From positions 4,708,849 to 4,772,848 of the forward strand of contig JARUPZ010000017.1 of NCBI GenBank assembly GCA_031213475.1: a stretch of DNA of 64,000 bases, read 5' to 3'. Every line of letters begins with the position of its first letter. The stretch's first letter is position 1. The translations under genes were made by a program, and so were the position numbers. Positions 32,252 through 43,204 of the stretch are shown here, in pieces. The notes below the pieces were generated by a model. It saw only the letters and a program-made list of their open reading frames with translations. It did no database searches and had not been told where the DNA came from. The stretch comes from Nereocystis luetkeana. Lineage: Eukaryota > Sar > Phaeophyceae > Laminariales > Laminariaceae.

Positions 32252-32349
32252 TTTAACCCTTGTAGAAACCGCACTCCCGTTTGGAGGACAAACCACTCAA
32301 ATTTCAAGCACTTTGTCCCAAAAACGGGACTGCGGTCCTAAAAGGGTTC
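32252..32349. mobile_element. MITE-P copy
   Basis: TTTAACCCTTGTAGAAACCG pairs with CTGCGGTCCTAAAAGGGTT. Confidence 0.85.
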
Positions 32350-32427
32350 ACGATGTTATGTTTTCACCGTTCTTCAAGTTCTTCTCACCTTCGCCCTTGT
32401 CGGCCCTGCTCCCTCTTACAGCAATAC

Positions 32428-33231
32428 TACTTCGAGGGACTACATTAAATAGAACCTACTGTACACAAAATATATATATATATTTAGCTATTTCTTACTA
32501 TAATAACAATATTTGGTCCTGTTTACTACGGTCCCCCGTAATACGTAGTCCTAACTCAGATTCGGGGCCACGTGGAATTACGGCGGGCCATAGTAAATGA
32601 GGCCTACGGTACACACAAAAACCTACCTGGTACATGTTTAGCTATTTTTACTACCAATATTTGGTCCTGTTTACTACGGTCCCCCGTAATAGTACTATTA
32701 CGGGGGACCGTAGTAAACAGGGGGGGCATAGTTAATAGGACCAAATATTGTTAGTAAAAATGGTCAAATATATAGGTTTTTATGTATACCATAGGTCCTG
32801 TTAACTAGGGTCCCCCGTAATAACTCAGAGTCGGGGTCACGTAGCATTACGGGGGGCCATAATAAATAGGGCCCACGGTACACACAAAAACCTATATATT
32901 TCCCTATTTTTACTAACAATATTAGGCCCTGTTTACTACGGTCCCCCGTGATAGTAATAACTCAGATTCTGGGTCACGTAATATTATCGGGGGGGCATAT
33001 TAAATAGGACCTACGGTACACACAAAAACCTACCAGGGTAGCAGGTACCAGGGTATATATTTTCCTTTTTTTTTACTATTACGGGGGGCCATAGTTAATA
33101 CCTGGTAGGACCTATGGTATACATAAAGACCTATATATTTAACCATTTTTACTACCAATATTTGGTCCTATTAACTATGGTCCCCCGCAATACCAATATT
33201 TGGTCCTAGTTACCATGGCCCCCCGTAATAG
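32428..33231. mobile_element. MITE-T cluster: six or seven copies, partly nested
   Basis: Units lie at 32428-32543, 32576-32692, 32696-32822 (a half copy fused to a full one), 32846-32953, 32984-33074 (right end lost), 33076-33191, and a terminal half copy 33192-33231. Spacers of about 30 bp between four of them are near-identical (AACTCAGATTCGGGGTCACG type). So a MITE-plus-spacer unit was amplified here. The spacer resembles a stretch of SINE-E read in reverse (AACTCAGATCCGGGGTCACA at about 36648). Confidence 0.9.
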
Positions 33232-34229
33232 GCTCTTCTCCCCCCCTCCAACTACGGGCAAGGAGAGCTCTCTCTCTGAATCCACTCACTTCGAGAAAAA
33301 CAATAACCAATCAGGCAAATTGAATCAGCAGCTGTTCTCGGGGACCACAACGACCCATTCCAACTGCCAACCGCCCTAATGCTGTTCCAAGTTCCAGTAC
33401 TCATTAGAGTTTGGTAGACCACCACACCAATCGGACAACGACCAAATCGCCACAAACATACACACCCGAACGACCACGCTTAGAATGAAGAATTTGCCGT
33501 ATATATATACCCTGGTACGACGGTATTCATCACCCTGTACGTTGTATACCACACACCCGGAGTACCCCACTCAAGTACACCACTCGGGTGATAAAACATA
33601 CCAGGTACCTGGCATTAAATACGAAAACAACCACCCACTTTATCACCGGGGTGTGTTACATACCACACTTCCCGCGGTACCATGCCTCGTATTCAGTACA
33701 ACACCCTCAAGATACGTACCGCCCCCAGGTGTGCCAGCCAACCTCAACATACAACATATTATAGGTAGAGGCCAGCAACATGGAGGCGGAAGAGGTGCAG
33801 ATTCTTGCGAACGCGCGGCCGAACGAGATGGGGAAAACTCTCCTTGGAATCCGGCGACTTCTGCTACCGGCACCCGAGGCTCGACCACGTGGTTTGTCGC
33901 GCAAAATCACACCTTCTGTGCCTCCTGTCGCTTCAAAGGTCCCTGCAGCGCGCAAAGGTCCCTACTGTGCAGCTCACCGATAAGCCAGCGCAAGCGTCCG
34001 CCACCGAAGACCTCACAGCAAAGCCCGTATTAAGACAAGACAAACACGGCTATCTGCTGCTGAGGCCCCCACAACATACGCGCAAGCTCGCAGCGAAAGG
34101 CTGCAACCATTGCTGGCACTCCCCCTCGTCGTCACACCCCTTGCCGCCATCCTGGAGTGTGGCAGCCAAACCCTCCAACCACTTGACTGACATCACACCC
34201 TCTCCACCCCGTACCCCTACGTACCTGTT
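33232..34229. other. Intergenic; unassigned frames
   Basis: ATG at 33780 opens 67 codons beginning 'MEAEEVQILANARP', and an overlapping frame runs 33805-34233. Neither shows a known motif. They could be a decayed gene, but there is no support beyond openness. Confidence 0.4.
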
Positions 34230-34330
34230 TTAAACCTTCTAAATAGGACTGCAGTCCCGTTTTGGGGACAAATCACTCGCGTTTTGACTGGTGTGTCCCG
34301 AGAACGGGACTGCAGTCTCAAAAGGGTCAA
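34230..34330. mobile_element. MITE-P copy
   Basis: AAATAGGACTGCAGTCCCGT pairs with ACGGGACTGCAGTCTCAAAA. Confidence 0.85.
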
Positions 34331-35300
34331 GAGCGAGGCAGCCAAACTTTTTTTGCAACAGCTGTTATCACACCCATCGTATCACACCCCCTAGAGTATA
34401 CCAACCCCCGCTTATACGCTTTCTCGAATCCCAAACTCATCACCCACTTCATCGCCGGGGTACGATGTGTATCACATCCCCCGCGTACCTACAACATACC
34501 GGGGGATAAGCTCTCTAGGACCCCAAATATCACCGCCGGAGGTGTGGTATACACCGTCGTATGCGGTAGGGTTTAGATCAAGAATTTTAGCGTCGGATTT
34601 GTTTCGATTTTTAGAGCCGGATATATTTTGATTGTTAGGCTGGGTCTTACGCAATTTTTTTTGAGTGATTGAAAAAGGCAGGAAGTCGGATTTTCCACCG
34701 GCAAAAAGCCACACCAGATCGGTGCGCCATGTGCCGTCTTATCGTGATTTTGGTTTTATTTCATGGGAGAACTAAAAAACAGAACACAACCGACATTTTG
34801 AACTCCACGTGTACCACGACTCGAACGAGAGTCGCTCACGCCGGGTTGGGCGATCAACCTTCACCACCAGCTCCTCGAAGGAAGCAGCGGAATGTGGAAC
34901 CCCCTTGGGAGCTGCGTAAGGGGTTTGCTAGTCGCTGGACCAGCAACGAGCTCTCGCCTTCGCGGAGCATGAGCTGCTTGCGGCGGTCGTAGTCAGAAAA
35001 ATACCGTTTGATTGTTTTGATACTGCTGCTGTAGTCTCGTCCTTTTCGTTTCCAAAGTTGTATTGCCTAGAGCAGCTGCAGTTGGGCGGCCGCAAGGGAC
35101 ACGATGGTGGCCAAGGCACTGATGCCCTCCCTCTCCGTGGTGGCCGATGCACAAGTGTTGGAGCCCAGCTGTGTACAAGCGTAACCAAGCATGTAGCGTC
35201 GTGACCCGTCATGAACCCAGTCTATAACCTAAACAAAATTGTATAATGCCACCGAGGTCTTGTGCAAAGCCAAATTTTAACACTTTCAGAGTTGATCAGA
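34331..35300. other. Intergenic, nothing recognised
   Basis: Both strands were read. The minus-strand frame 34928-35212 has no family resemblance. Confidence 0.45.
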
Positions 35301-35385
35301 AAAGGCTGCCAAAAAAAATCATTTCATGGAATTTCAGGAGTGATAAAACCTCGGAGGAACATTTTTTCCACCAAACAGGCCCCAT

Positions 35386-35604
35386 AAGACGTGATTTTGA
35401 TAAAATCTGATCAGATATGGGACCAGATACCCCGAAGCCTCCGTAAACACTCATATAAGCACCTAAAAAATAAAAATGCATAAGATCCGGCCTAAGACGT
35501 GATTTTGATAAAATCTGATCAGATATGGGACCAGATCCCCCGAAGCCTCCGTAAACAGTCATATGAGCACCTAAAAAAAAAAATGCAGAAGATCCGGCCT
35601 TTAG
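35386..35604 (+). repeat. Tandem duplication, period 108 bp
   Basis: AAGACGTGATTTTGATAAAA, CAGATATGGGACCAGAT, CGAAGCCTCCGTAAACA and AGATCCGGCC occur twice, 108 bp apart. Confidence 0.9.
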
Positions 35605-35681
35605 AGCCGGTAGTATCTTACTACTATCAACGCTGTTTTAGGAAACATTCCAGCGCCCCCCCCCTCCCCTCAACAGCCGTG

Positions 35682-35880
35682 GGGGGGGGGGGGGGGGGGG
35701 GGGTGTACTCGATAGGAGAGATGTACTCGATCTCATGCATGGCCGTAGTCGTATGACCATAGACCCTCGCATCCCCACAATGCCGGGACGGAGCATGTCG
35801 GGTTTTCACCGACCAGGAAGGCAGACATTGCTTGCACCAAGCGCGACGAAGGGCCGTGAGGTGTCCGGCGAGTCGGGGGG
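35682..35880 (-). repeat. Repeat A, inverted, well kept
   Basis: G run, GTGTACTCGATAGGAGAGAT, ACAATGCCGGGACGGAGCAT, CGACCAGGAAGGCAGACATT, TGCACCAAGCGCGACGAAGG and GAGGTGTCCGGCGAGTCG. Confidence 0.85.
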
Positions 35881-36217
35881 CAACGGCTCGTAGCTTCGCA
35901 GCGAGAGGCCGTGCGGCATTACCGCCAGGTTGTGCCTTGCCGCAACAACAGCGATGAACTTGGGAGATCTAACGTACTGGCTGGTGATGATACACTACCA
36001 CTACTTCTCTGCCTGGGGTGTAGGTGCACGTGAACAAAAAAACGAACAAATACAACTCAAGCGTTCCGTTAATAAAACGGTGGTTAGTGGTGGCTGCGCC
36101 AACCAACAGCGAGCCCGCGATGGGTACGTACGTATATCCCGGCGTCCCCGGTGGCATGGCAGGCGGTCCTCGTGCCTAGTAATACTGAAATCAAGTGCGC
36201 GGGTTCAATTATCAGCT

Positions 36218-36329
36218 ATTAGGGGGGGGCATAGTAAATAGGACCTATGGTACACACAACAACTTATATACTTCACCATTTCTACTATAACGATATTTGG
36301 TCCCATTAACTTTGGCCCCCCGTAATAGT
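36218..36329. mobile_element. MITE-T copy
   Basis: TTAGGGGGGGGCATAGTAAA pairs with TAACTTTGGCCCCCCGTAAT. Confidence 0.85.
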
Positions 36330-36364
36330 AGCGTACTTGTTCTACGAGGGAGTGGACTTGTTCT

Positions 36365-36541
36365 TGCATAAAAAACGATTCGCGGAAAGCGCGAGAGCGT
36401 GAGTTATTAGTACATAGCGGCATTCGATGAAAATCGACGAGCAGTGGGAGCCCTATGAAGGACGAAAATGAAGGCACGTGCCCGGGGGGGGGGGGCGGAC
36501 GACACCTTTGGCCATCGATTGTCCAGAAGATAGAAAGTAAC
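36365..36541 (+). repeat. SINE-F copy
   Basis: AGCGTGAGTTATTAGTACAT, AAAATCGACGAGCAGTGGGA, AATGAAGGCACGTGCCCGG and GATTGTCCAGAAGATAGAAA, then (TA)n at 36545-36566. Confidence 0.65.
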
Positions 36542-36565
36542 AGTGTATATATATATATATATATA

Positions 36566-36916
36566 TTTTTTTTATTTATTTTTTTGCTCATCCCATTCAA
36601 TATCTTCGCCCATCTTCTCTCAGCTCTCTCTCCTTCCAACTCGTAACTCAGATCCGGGGTCACACAGCAGGCTCTTCTCCCCCCTTCCCGCTACGGTACG
36701 TGCCTTCATTTTTATCGCGAGAAGACTTCAGCCTTTTCTTCCCTCGTCGACTCGCATCGAATTGTGCCTACCCACGCTGCAAGGCGCTCTCAACAATTGA
36801 ATCCTTTGATTTTATTTTTGCAAATAAAGTCAAAAGTCCGACCCACCTGGGGCTCGAACCCAGGACTCAAACAAAGGTAGAATTCGAGGTTAAGCACTTG
36901 AACCACCGGGGCGACC
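36566..36916 (-). mobile_element. SINE-E, full-length copy, inverted
   Basis: Read on the minus strand it starts GGTCGCCCCGGTGGTTCAAG and has a tRNA-like head of about 80 nt. The T-arm CCTGG-GTTCGAGCC-CCAGG holds a good B-box (GGTTCGAGCCC). A 200-bp body and an A-rich tail (the T run at 36566-36590) follow. The acceptor stem does not pair, so this is a tRNA-derived SINE and not a tRNA gene. Its mobilising LINE is unknown; the LINEs here end in CAA repeats, unlike this element. Confidence 0.85.
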
Positions 36917-36956
36917 GGCTATATATGTACCTCGTATATAGAAAAAAAAAACTAAT

Positions 36957-37064
36957 ATTTCGGGGGACCATATTGAATAGAACCTACGGTAGACGCAAAA
37001 ACCTATGTATTTCGCTATTTTCACCCACGATATTTGGTCCTATTTACTATGGTCCCCCGTACTA
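36957..37064. mobile_element. MITE-T copy
   Basis: ATTTCGGGGGACCATATTGA pairs with TTTACTATGGTCCCCCGTAC. Confidence 0.85.
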
Positions 37065-37544
37065 GATGCTCGTATTGCCGGGTAACCAACAGGTACGACG
37101 AGTAGCTGGACAGGCAAGGCCCAAGGAATATCGGCTGCAACTGCCGCCTGCGAATTGGATCACGGAATAACGAAAACTGTACTTGAGGCTGGAGGGAAGT
37201 TCATGAGTTATTCTTCGACACCCTCGTACAGCAGCAGCAGCAGCAGCAGCGTTCCCTCTAAATAAAATGCCGGTATGTGCCAATACACCGGCACCTCCTG
37301 CGGGCACCGGCAGCTCCGCACACCTGTCAGAGGTAAGTAAACCCGTGCCTCCCATCAGCGCCAATCGATTTCCCCGGCGACATACCGGGCACCGACTTCG
37401 AAGGCGGACCCCTTCCGTGTTGGTTGACGGCCGCCGCGGGCTGTGTACACGATGCAGGACGAATATTATGCGAATAACCAGACGAAGTTTCTTATTCCTC
37501 TCTGTCTCACAGCAGTCTGTGACCACATAGTTATTGTCTCTTCT
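37065..37544. other. Intergenic, nothing recognised
   Basis: A CAG tract lies at 37228-37248. Frames on both strands lack motifs. Confidence 0.45.
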
Positions 37545-37653
37545 ACTACGGGGGACCATAGTTAATAGCACCAAATATTGTTAGTAAAAATAGCGAAATA
37601 TATATGTTTTTACGTATACCATAGGTTCCATTAACTATGGTCCCCCGTATTAG
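37545..37653. mobile_element. MITE-T copy
   Basis: CTACGGGGGACCATAGTTAA pairs with TTAACTATGGTCCCCCGTAT. This is one of the best kept copies. Confidence 0.92.
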
Positions 37654-38230
37654 GATAAGCAATCGGGACGAACACTGGGTGTGTGCCGATGAAGCTGGGT
37701 AAAAATAACGGTTTGATGCGTGAGACCAAACCGAGAGAAGCAACTGCTGTGGCCCTATACTCCGACCGCCTGGACGAAAAAAGAACTCGGAATGGTCGGA
37801 TGTACGTACGTAGTAATAGTGCCTCTTCCTCCTTTCGGGGGGGGGGGGGGGGGGCATACCACTTGTTCGAGAAAATGGTTGATGGGTCAGTCAGTCAGTC
37901 AGTCACCATGTTCGAGACGGATATCCTGTACCAGGTATGCTGTAACTGCTAGCCCTTACCCGGAGCCAATCAGACCCAGCCCACCATTGGCTAGGAACAG
38001 GACCTTTGTCTACATGGCGGTGTGTGGCAATCACTTTTTAAAGATAATAATATTCGTCTACTTGCTGATATAGTGTGGGAGTGAGAGGGCTGACTATAAA
38101 TATGAGCTCCGAGTTATGATATGCGGACTGCTACTATTAATAATATTCTTACTAACAACCATTTTGTAGACGCTGGGTCAAGTCGAAAACACGTGCTGCC
38201 TCCCGTCCGTACGTATTGTATGACGTACTG
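37654..38230. other. Intergenic, nothing recognised
   Basis: A G run lies at 37839-37853 and four AGTC units at 37885-37905. No gene was seen. Confidence 0.45.
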
Positions 38231-38327
38231 TTAACCCTTTTAGAACCGCAGTCCCGTTCTGGGGACAAACCAGTCAAATTTCAAGTAGTTTTGTCCCCAA
38301 ACGGGACTGCGGTTCTAAAGGGGTTAA
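38231..38327. mobile_element. MITE-P reference copy
   Basis: TTAACCCTTTTAGAACCGCA on the left is matched by TGCGGTTCTAAAGGGGTTAA on the right; GTCCCGTTCTGGGGACAAA faces TTTGTCCCCAAACGGGAC. The whole element folds into one hairpin of roughly 40 bp with a loop of about 15 nt. There are no coding sequences. It fits a foldback MITE moved by an unseen transposase. Confidence 0.92.
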
Positions 38328-38404
38328 TGGCGGTGACGGCGACTGCTGCGCGCTGCTGTCACTCACTCGCCGATGGTCGTTGTTTGTTGCTGTTCTCGCA
38401 TGAA

Positions 38405-38485
38405 TCCATCGCCAGTGCAGTCCCGTGGTCACAGGACAAAAAGACAAACTCCAACAACTCTGAAAAGGAATAATACCTCAGGAGG
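38405..38485 (-). mobile_element. LINE 3' UTR fragment, inverted
   Basis: GCAGTCCCGTGGTCACAGGA followed by TCCAACAACTCTGAAAAGG and AATACCTCAGGAGG is the reverse of the LINE 3' UTR near 3425-3475. Confidence 0.65.
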
Positions 38486-39215
38486 ATGGTTGATCGGGTC
38501 TGAGTGGCTTTGACGAGAATAGTGCAGGGTGAGGTAGCCCTTGGTTTCTTACGCCGGCATATTTCCTGGCAGAATTTTGCCTTTTGAACCCCAGGTAGCA
38601 GGCTAATGTGATATAACGAACGGAACCAGGGCTGACGGTAGCACAACGCTCCTCAGTAGCAGCGTAATCGCCAGCATCATTATCATCATTTTCTGCTATT
38701 GATAGGAGCAGGTAATCCGGTAGCGAGAAAACGTTCGGTACATAATACCGGATTCTGTAGACAATACCAGGTACCACGTTCAGCTCTACGTGTAAGAATA
38801 CGGTCGAGTGTTAGCCACGAGACACCCAGAGAGGACTGGGGACGGATAACATAGCGTGGGATCGGCAGCGGTCGGTGCCGCCGTGCTCTACTCGTGCACC
38901 TATCACGAGAAGCTAGGAGTAGGTTGGGGCACGAGGGACGAGCGTGGCCGTTCTTCTCTTCTCTCTGCCTCTGGACAAATTGAGCCATTTAGTTTCTGTC
39001 GGTAGAGCCCATGACTACAGCAGTATGCATAATTAATTCCGTCGGTTGTGAACCAAAACAGGCATCTCACGTGAACTTGGAGATACTACTCGTACGCATA
39101 TAAAATATGTTGTGTCTTTTCTGTAACGACAATCGCACGTAGAAACCGTTTCAGACACCTGCCCCAGGCATGGCTCGACTTCATTCGGCTACAAGAAGTG
39201 ATTTCAAAACAAACC
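38486..39215. other. Intergenic, nothing recognised
   Basis: No frame with a known motif and no shared repeat was noticed. Confidence 0.45.
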
Positions 39216-39322
39216 ATTACGGGGGACCATAGTTATTAGGACCTATGGTATACACAAAAACCTATATATTTACCTATTTTTATTAACAATACCTGGTCCT
39301 ATTTACTAAGGTCACCCGGAAA
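39216..39322. mobile_element. MITE-T copy
   Basis: ATTACGGGGGACCATAGTTA on the left; the right end ACTAAGGTCACCCGGAA is worn. Confidence 0.85.
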
Positions 39323-39812
39323 AGCTGATTTCACGTAATTACGCGTGAGAAATTGACCGACATCCACGTAATTCCTACCAGGTACGCCTTTTTGTATACT
39401 ATACTGTTGTGCATTTCCTGAGGTACCCTCTATCCCCATGCTGGTGTCTGGCGTTCACGACGTAAAATCCAAGTCACGAATCACGACAGCGCAGCAGTCG
39501 ACAGACACCCTTGACGTATACGAACATGAGCGTATATACACTCACAAAACAGCAGTACGTACAACGCGCACACGCAATAGAAAAGAGCGAGCCAGCAAGC
39601 GGGCAAGCTCTGTTGCTCGGGCAAAAGCTGGTGCGCGACCGCCGTTTATGACGGATGCCCATTAAGGGTACGACATGATAGGTACCAGATACATTCTTCC
39701 ACGTACGGTGCGGGTAAGTCTTGAAAGACAGTATAGCTGACACTGGGAACACGCGAAGCAGGGCATCTCTAACTGCCGTCAACGTGTGTGCGTTGCTGGG
39801 TGGTAGACGGTA

Positions 39813-39922
39813 GTATTACGGGGGACCATAGTAAAAAGGACCAAATATTGTTAGTAAAAATAGGTAAATATATAGGTTGTTGTGTGTACTGTAGGTCCCA
39901 TTTATTATGGTCCCCCGTAATA
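39813..39922. mobile_element. MITE-T copy
   Basis: TATTACGGGGGACCATAGTA pairs with TTATTATGGTCCCCCGTAAT. Confidence 0.92.
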
Positions 39923-40025
39923 GTAGTCGCCATTATTGTGTCGTCGTCGCCACTGCAATTTTTTTTTTTCGCGGTAAAAACAGTTGCTGTTCGGTCACAA
40001 GGCAGAAGATCAATCTCCGATACGC

Positions 40026-40175
40026 TATTATGACGGTGGGCCACACATAGTAAATAAGGCATACGGTACGTACATAAAAAAACAGGTACCTGGTATATAT
40101 TTGGCTATTTTTATCAACAACATTTGGTCTTATTTACTGTTAATACCTGGTTCGTCTGATCCCACGTAATATTGC
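40026..40175. mobile_element. MITE-T copy, worn
   Basis: ATTATGACGGTGGGCCACAC and the right end GATCCCACGTAATA are degraded. The core CATAGTAAATAAGGC to GGTCTTATTTACTG is clear. Confidence 0.6.
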
Positions 40176-41082
40176 AGTACGGATATTGCTGCAGTACTGT
40201 ACACAGGAGAGAAGACATGCGGACCAGGGCTCGGGGTCAAATACTTTATACTGCTATCGTGTCGCTGCGTCGTCTACGAGTATATTAGTACGGTGTGCTC
40301 GTAGTAGTATGTACCACAGAGCAACCACAGCAGATACTGCTGCATCATCCTATTGTACGTGCGTCCATACAGATCGTACTAGTGTTGCACCCTTCTGGAG
40401 TCTGGAGTCGAACTCGAGTTGGGGGGAGGGACAACATCAGGAGCGGCGACAACGCGAAAAAAACGCGTGATAACTAAAGGAAAGGGAATCAACCCAGTAC
40501 AACAGACAGGTGTCGCACGGGCATCGGGCAGCATCTCTCGTAGTACGTAGCGACATCGTGGCGCCTAGCCACGGGCCTATTTGTCACGTTAGAGCGGCCT
40601 TGGCCTTTCGCGATCTTGTCGGGCGTGGTCAGCTCGGTGTGGTAGGGCGAGAGAAAGAGAGGAACAGCAAAGTCCGGTCCGAGAACCGGCAGTATTCAGA
40701 GTATTGCATGGAGCCTGCTGCACTGCAGCTGCAGCAATGCTGCTGCTGCTGTGTAGAGTTCGTAGGTGAACGTTGCTGTCTGGATCTCGAGTACGTACAC
40801 GGAACCCATCAGTACACGCCAGGGAGCCCAGCACCGTTCGTACCACGACACTGGATGCGCTCGGCATGAGCGGCGGCTGTGCTGCTGCCTGCAGCCGCGA
40901 CTGCTGTGCAGGGTGCCGGGGTGCAATTATGGACTGGTACAATGCTGGGGTTGTTCTTCTTGTGCTGCTGCCGCTGCTGCTGCTTTTGTTGATGTCTCTT
41001 GCCCCGAGGCGCTTTCGTTTGTCCGCGCGATGCAAACAGGATGCCTCTTCGACATGAAATACTTTTCTGAGAATTTTACGAA
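40176..41082. other. Intergenic, nothing recognised
   Basis: CTG/CAG tracts lie near 40735-40752 and 40960-40985. Open frames on both strands are short and carry no known motif. Confidence 0.45.
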
Positions 41083-41320
41083 AAAGTGCAGACATACTCA
41101 ACTGTTTGATCGAGTGAAAAAAAAACGGCTTCGGCTATCTGGCAAGGGGGCCCCATCACGACCTTCGTCAAAACCAGACAACTCGCGCTCACTCATATTA
41201 ATAGTTTACACAGAACGCATTAATGATCGTTTGATCAAGACTGCAGACAGAAAAGCGCGGACATAGTCAACTGTTCAACCGAGTAAAGAAACGGCTTCGG
41301 CCATCTGGCAAGGGGCCTCT

Positions 41321-41336
41321 TGTTGTTGTTGTTGTT

Positions 41337-41372
<36 letters not shown>

Positions 41373-42430
41373 CTCACATTAACTCACAATACAATGCAGT
41401 CCGTGGTCGCAGGACAGGCTCCATTAACTCTGGAGTGGAAGAAATACCTCAAGTAAAACAGAGGCAAAAACAAAAAACAAGCATACGCACTCCACCACTG
41501 CGGGCACCAGGGAAGCAAAAAGGAGACTAATAATAGCAAACAAAAACCTAAAAAAGAAGATGAAGCGAAGCAAAAAAATAAAACAAAACAAAAACAGAAG
41601 CAGATAGCAAAACGCAAAAAAAGGCAAAACGGGCCATACGTTACTTGGAGCCCGAGGAAGACTGATTACGGTAGGCTACGGGAGGTCCCCCACAAGATGC
41701 TCCTCCGATGCATCGGCTGGCGAAAACGAAAGCGCGAAGAACACATTCTATCCTATGCTAGCGCGCTTCTCAGGACAAAATCTGAAAGCGTTGAGACGAC
41801 GGTACGCAGACGTAGGCTCTTGTTTGCGGGCTTTGTGACACGCATGGGAGAGGAGCGTCTGCCGAAGAGGGTGATGTTTGGGGAGATGGTTGGGGGTAAG
41901 GGTTACTCCGGAGGACAGGAGTGGGACTGGATGAGGTACCTTGAGGAGGACCTCAAGGAGTTCGGCATCAAGCTCGAAGGGTGGCGCGAGGCAGCACAGA
42001 AAGCCGGCAGATGGTTCCGACGGGTCGAGGAAGGCGCGGAGGCCTTCATGCGGAAATGGCATACAGATGAGAAGGAGGCATCGGCAGAATGGCATAGAAT
42101 AGCTGCAACCACAACCACAGCCGTTGACGCCAACGCGAGTGCGCAGAATGGCAGGGAAGAGGGGGGGGGCGAAAGGGGGACGAGGGGGAATGGGGGGGGG
42201 AGGGGGGGGGGGGGGTCTGCCCAACAGACTGAAGCCTGGTTATGGCCATCATCGTCATGATGCACTCCCTTCTTTGGGACCCAAGTAACTAGCATGGTGC
42301 CACCTGGGCAACTTTGCGTGTCTGTATGCTCCAGTGCCTGCCTTTCGTATTTTCTTTCCCCCCCGCCCGTGATTGTCCCTTCTTTTTTTCATTTTTCTTT
42401 CATTCCCGTTTGTACCTCTTTGTGTCTTTT
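41321..42430 (-). mobile_element. LINE insertion with inverted 5' part (twin-priming structure)
   Basis: 41321-41639 is the reverse complement of LINE positions about 3218-3510, including the CAA tail, seen as (TTG)n at 41321-41371. 41640-42430 is the forward copy of LINE positions about 2411-3213. Read on the minus strand, a normal 3' end is preceded by an inverted 5' segment, with only a few bases missing at the join. This is the structure known from twin priming of L1 in mammals. Confidence 0.88.
41640..42260 (+). pseudogene. Inverted C-terminal piece of the LINE polyprotein
   Basis: The frame 'VTWSPRKTDYGRLREV' to 'KWHTDEKEASAEWHRI' is almost identical to residues encoded at 2411-2950. 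A different G-run length after 42180 shifts the frame, so the end reads 'AWLWPSSS'. No reverse transcriptase is present and the piece is not functional. Confidence 0.88.
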
Positions 42431-42819
42431 TATCACGACTCAAGGGTCAAAGTTGGACAACTCGCGTTCACTTTACACAGAATAATTTTATGAGAATTTG
42501 ATGATGAGTGCAGACAGAAAAGCGCCGGCAGAATCAGCTGTTCAATCGAGTTAAAGGAGGGCTTCGGCCATCTGGCAAGGGACCTCTACCACGACTTGAG
42601 TGTCGAAGTTAGAAAACCCGCGTTTACTTTACACAGAATAAACTTGTGAGACTTTTGATGATGAATGCATACAGAAAAGCGCCGACAGGATCAGCTGTTT
42701 AATCGAGCAAAAAAACGGCTTCGGTTATCTGGCAAGGGGCCTCTATCACAAAAGTTGACCACTCGCGTTCACACGTAATGAGTCGGTTTACAATCTGTGA
42801 GCCAGGATCTTTAGAGGTG

Positions 42820-43200
42820 TTTTTGACATGAAAACTGCGTAGAGTGGTCTGCACTCCGCAATTGTCGTCCGCAATACAAACAAAAGCGGCGCGTTTATGG
42901 CCAGTTTTGGCCCGTTTGGCCCGTTTTGGCTGCGGTTTGGGGTCAGGGTTAGGGTTAAGGTTAGAGTCAGGGGTTGGGTTGGGTCTTCGCCCGTACCTTG
43001 ATCCCAACAGGAACCTAAATACCTGAGCAGTGTACCATCCGGAAGATCCGAGGTAACAGCTTGTAATGGGACCTCGCACAAAATAATTTTCTGAGAATTT
43101 GGGGAAGAAACCGGACCTACTAAAATCAATTTCGTTGGCTCGAGTCTCACCGAGTGCGTACTCGCAGGGACTTTTCTTGCGTACGTAATAATTGATTAAT
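42820..43200. other. Intergenic; short telomere-like stretch
   Basis: GGGTTAGGGTTAAGGTTAG occurs at about 42944-42963, preceded by TTTGGCCCGTTTTGG words. No gene was seen. Confidence 0.5.
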
Positions 43201-43204
43201 TGAA

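Larger units (their letters stand above)
41083..42790 (+). repeat. Tandem repeat of about 165 bp, split by a LINE
   Basis: Units share GTGCAGACA(G)AAAAGCGC, CAGCTGTTCAATCGAG, GGCTTCGGCCATCTGGCAAG, ACAACTCGCGTTCAC and TTTACACAGAATAA. The GCTTCGGCCATCTGG word occurs at about 41130, 41294, 42550 and 42717, so the period is 164-168 bp. A stray fragment lies at 43525-43610. The second unit is interrupted by the LINE 41321-42430. Confidence 0.85.

Noticed and set aside
33780..34233. Two overlapping plus-strand frames as a small gene
   Set aside because: The composition is reasonable, but no motif, no splice partner and no repeat copy were recognised. Kept only as unassigned DNA.
36838..36916. tRNA gene on the minus strand
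   Set aside because: The T-arm and B-box are good, but the acceptor stem does not pair and the sequence is the head of SINE-E, seen again at 46751.
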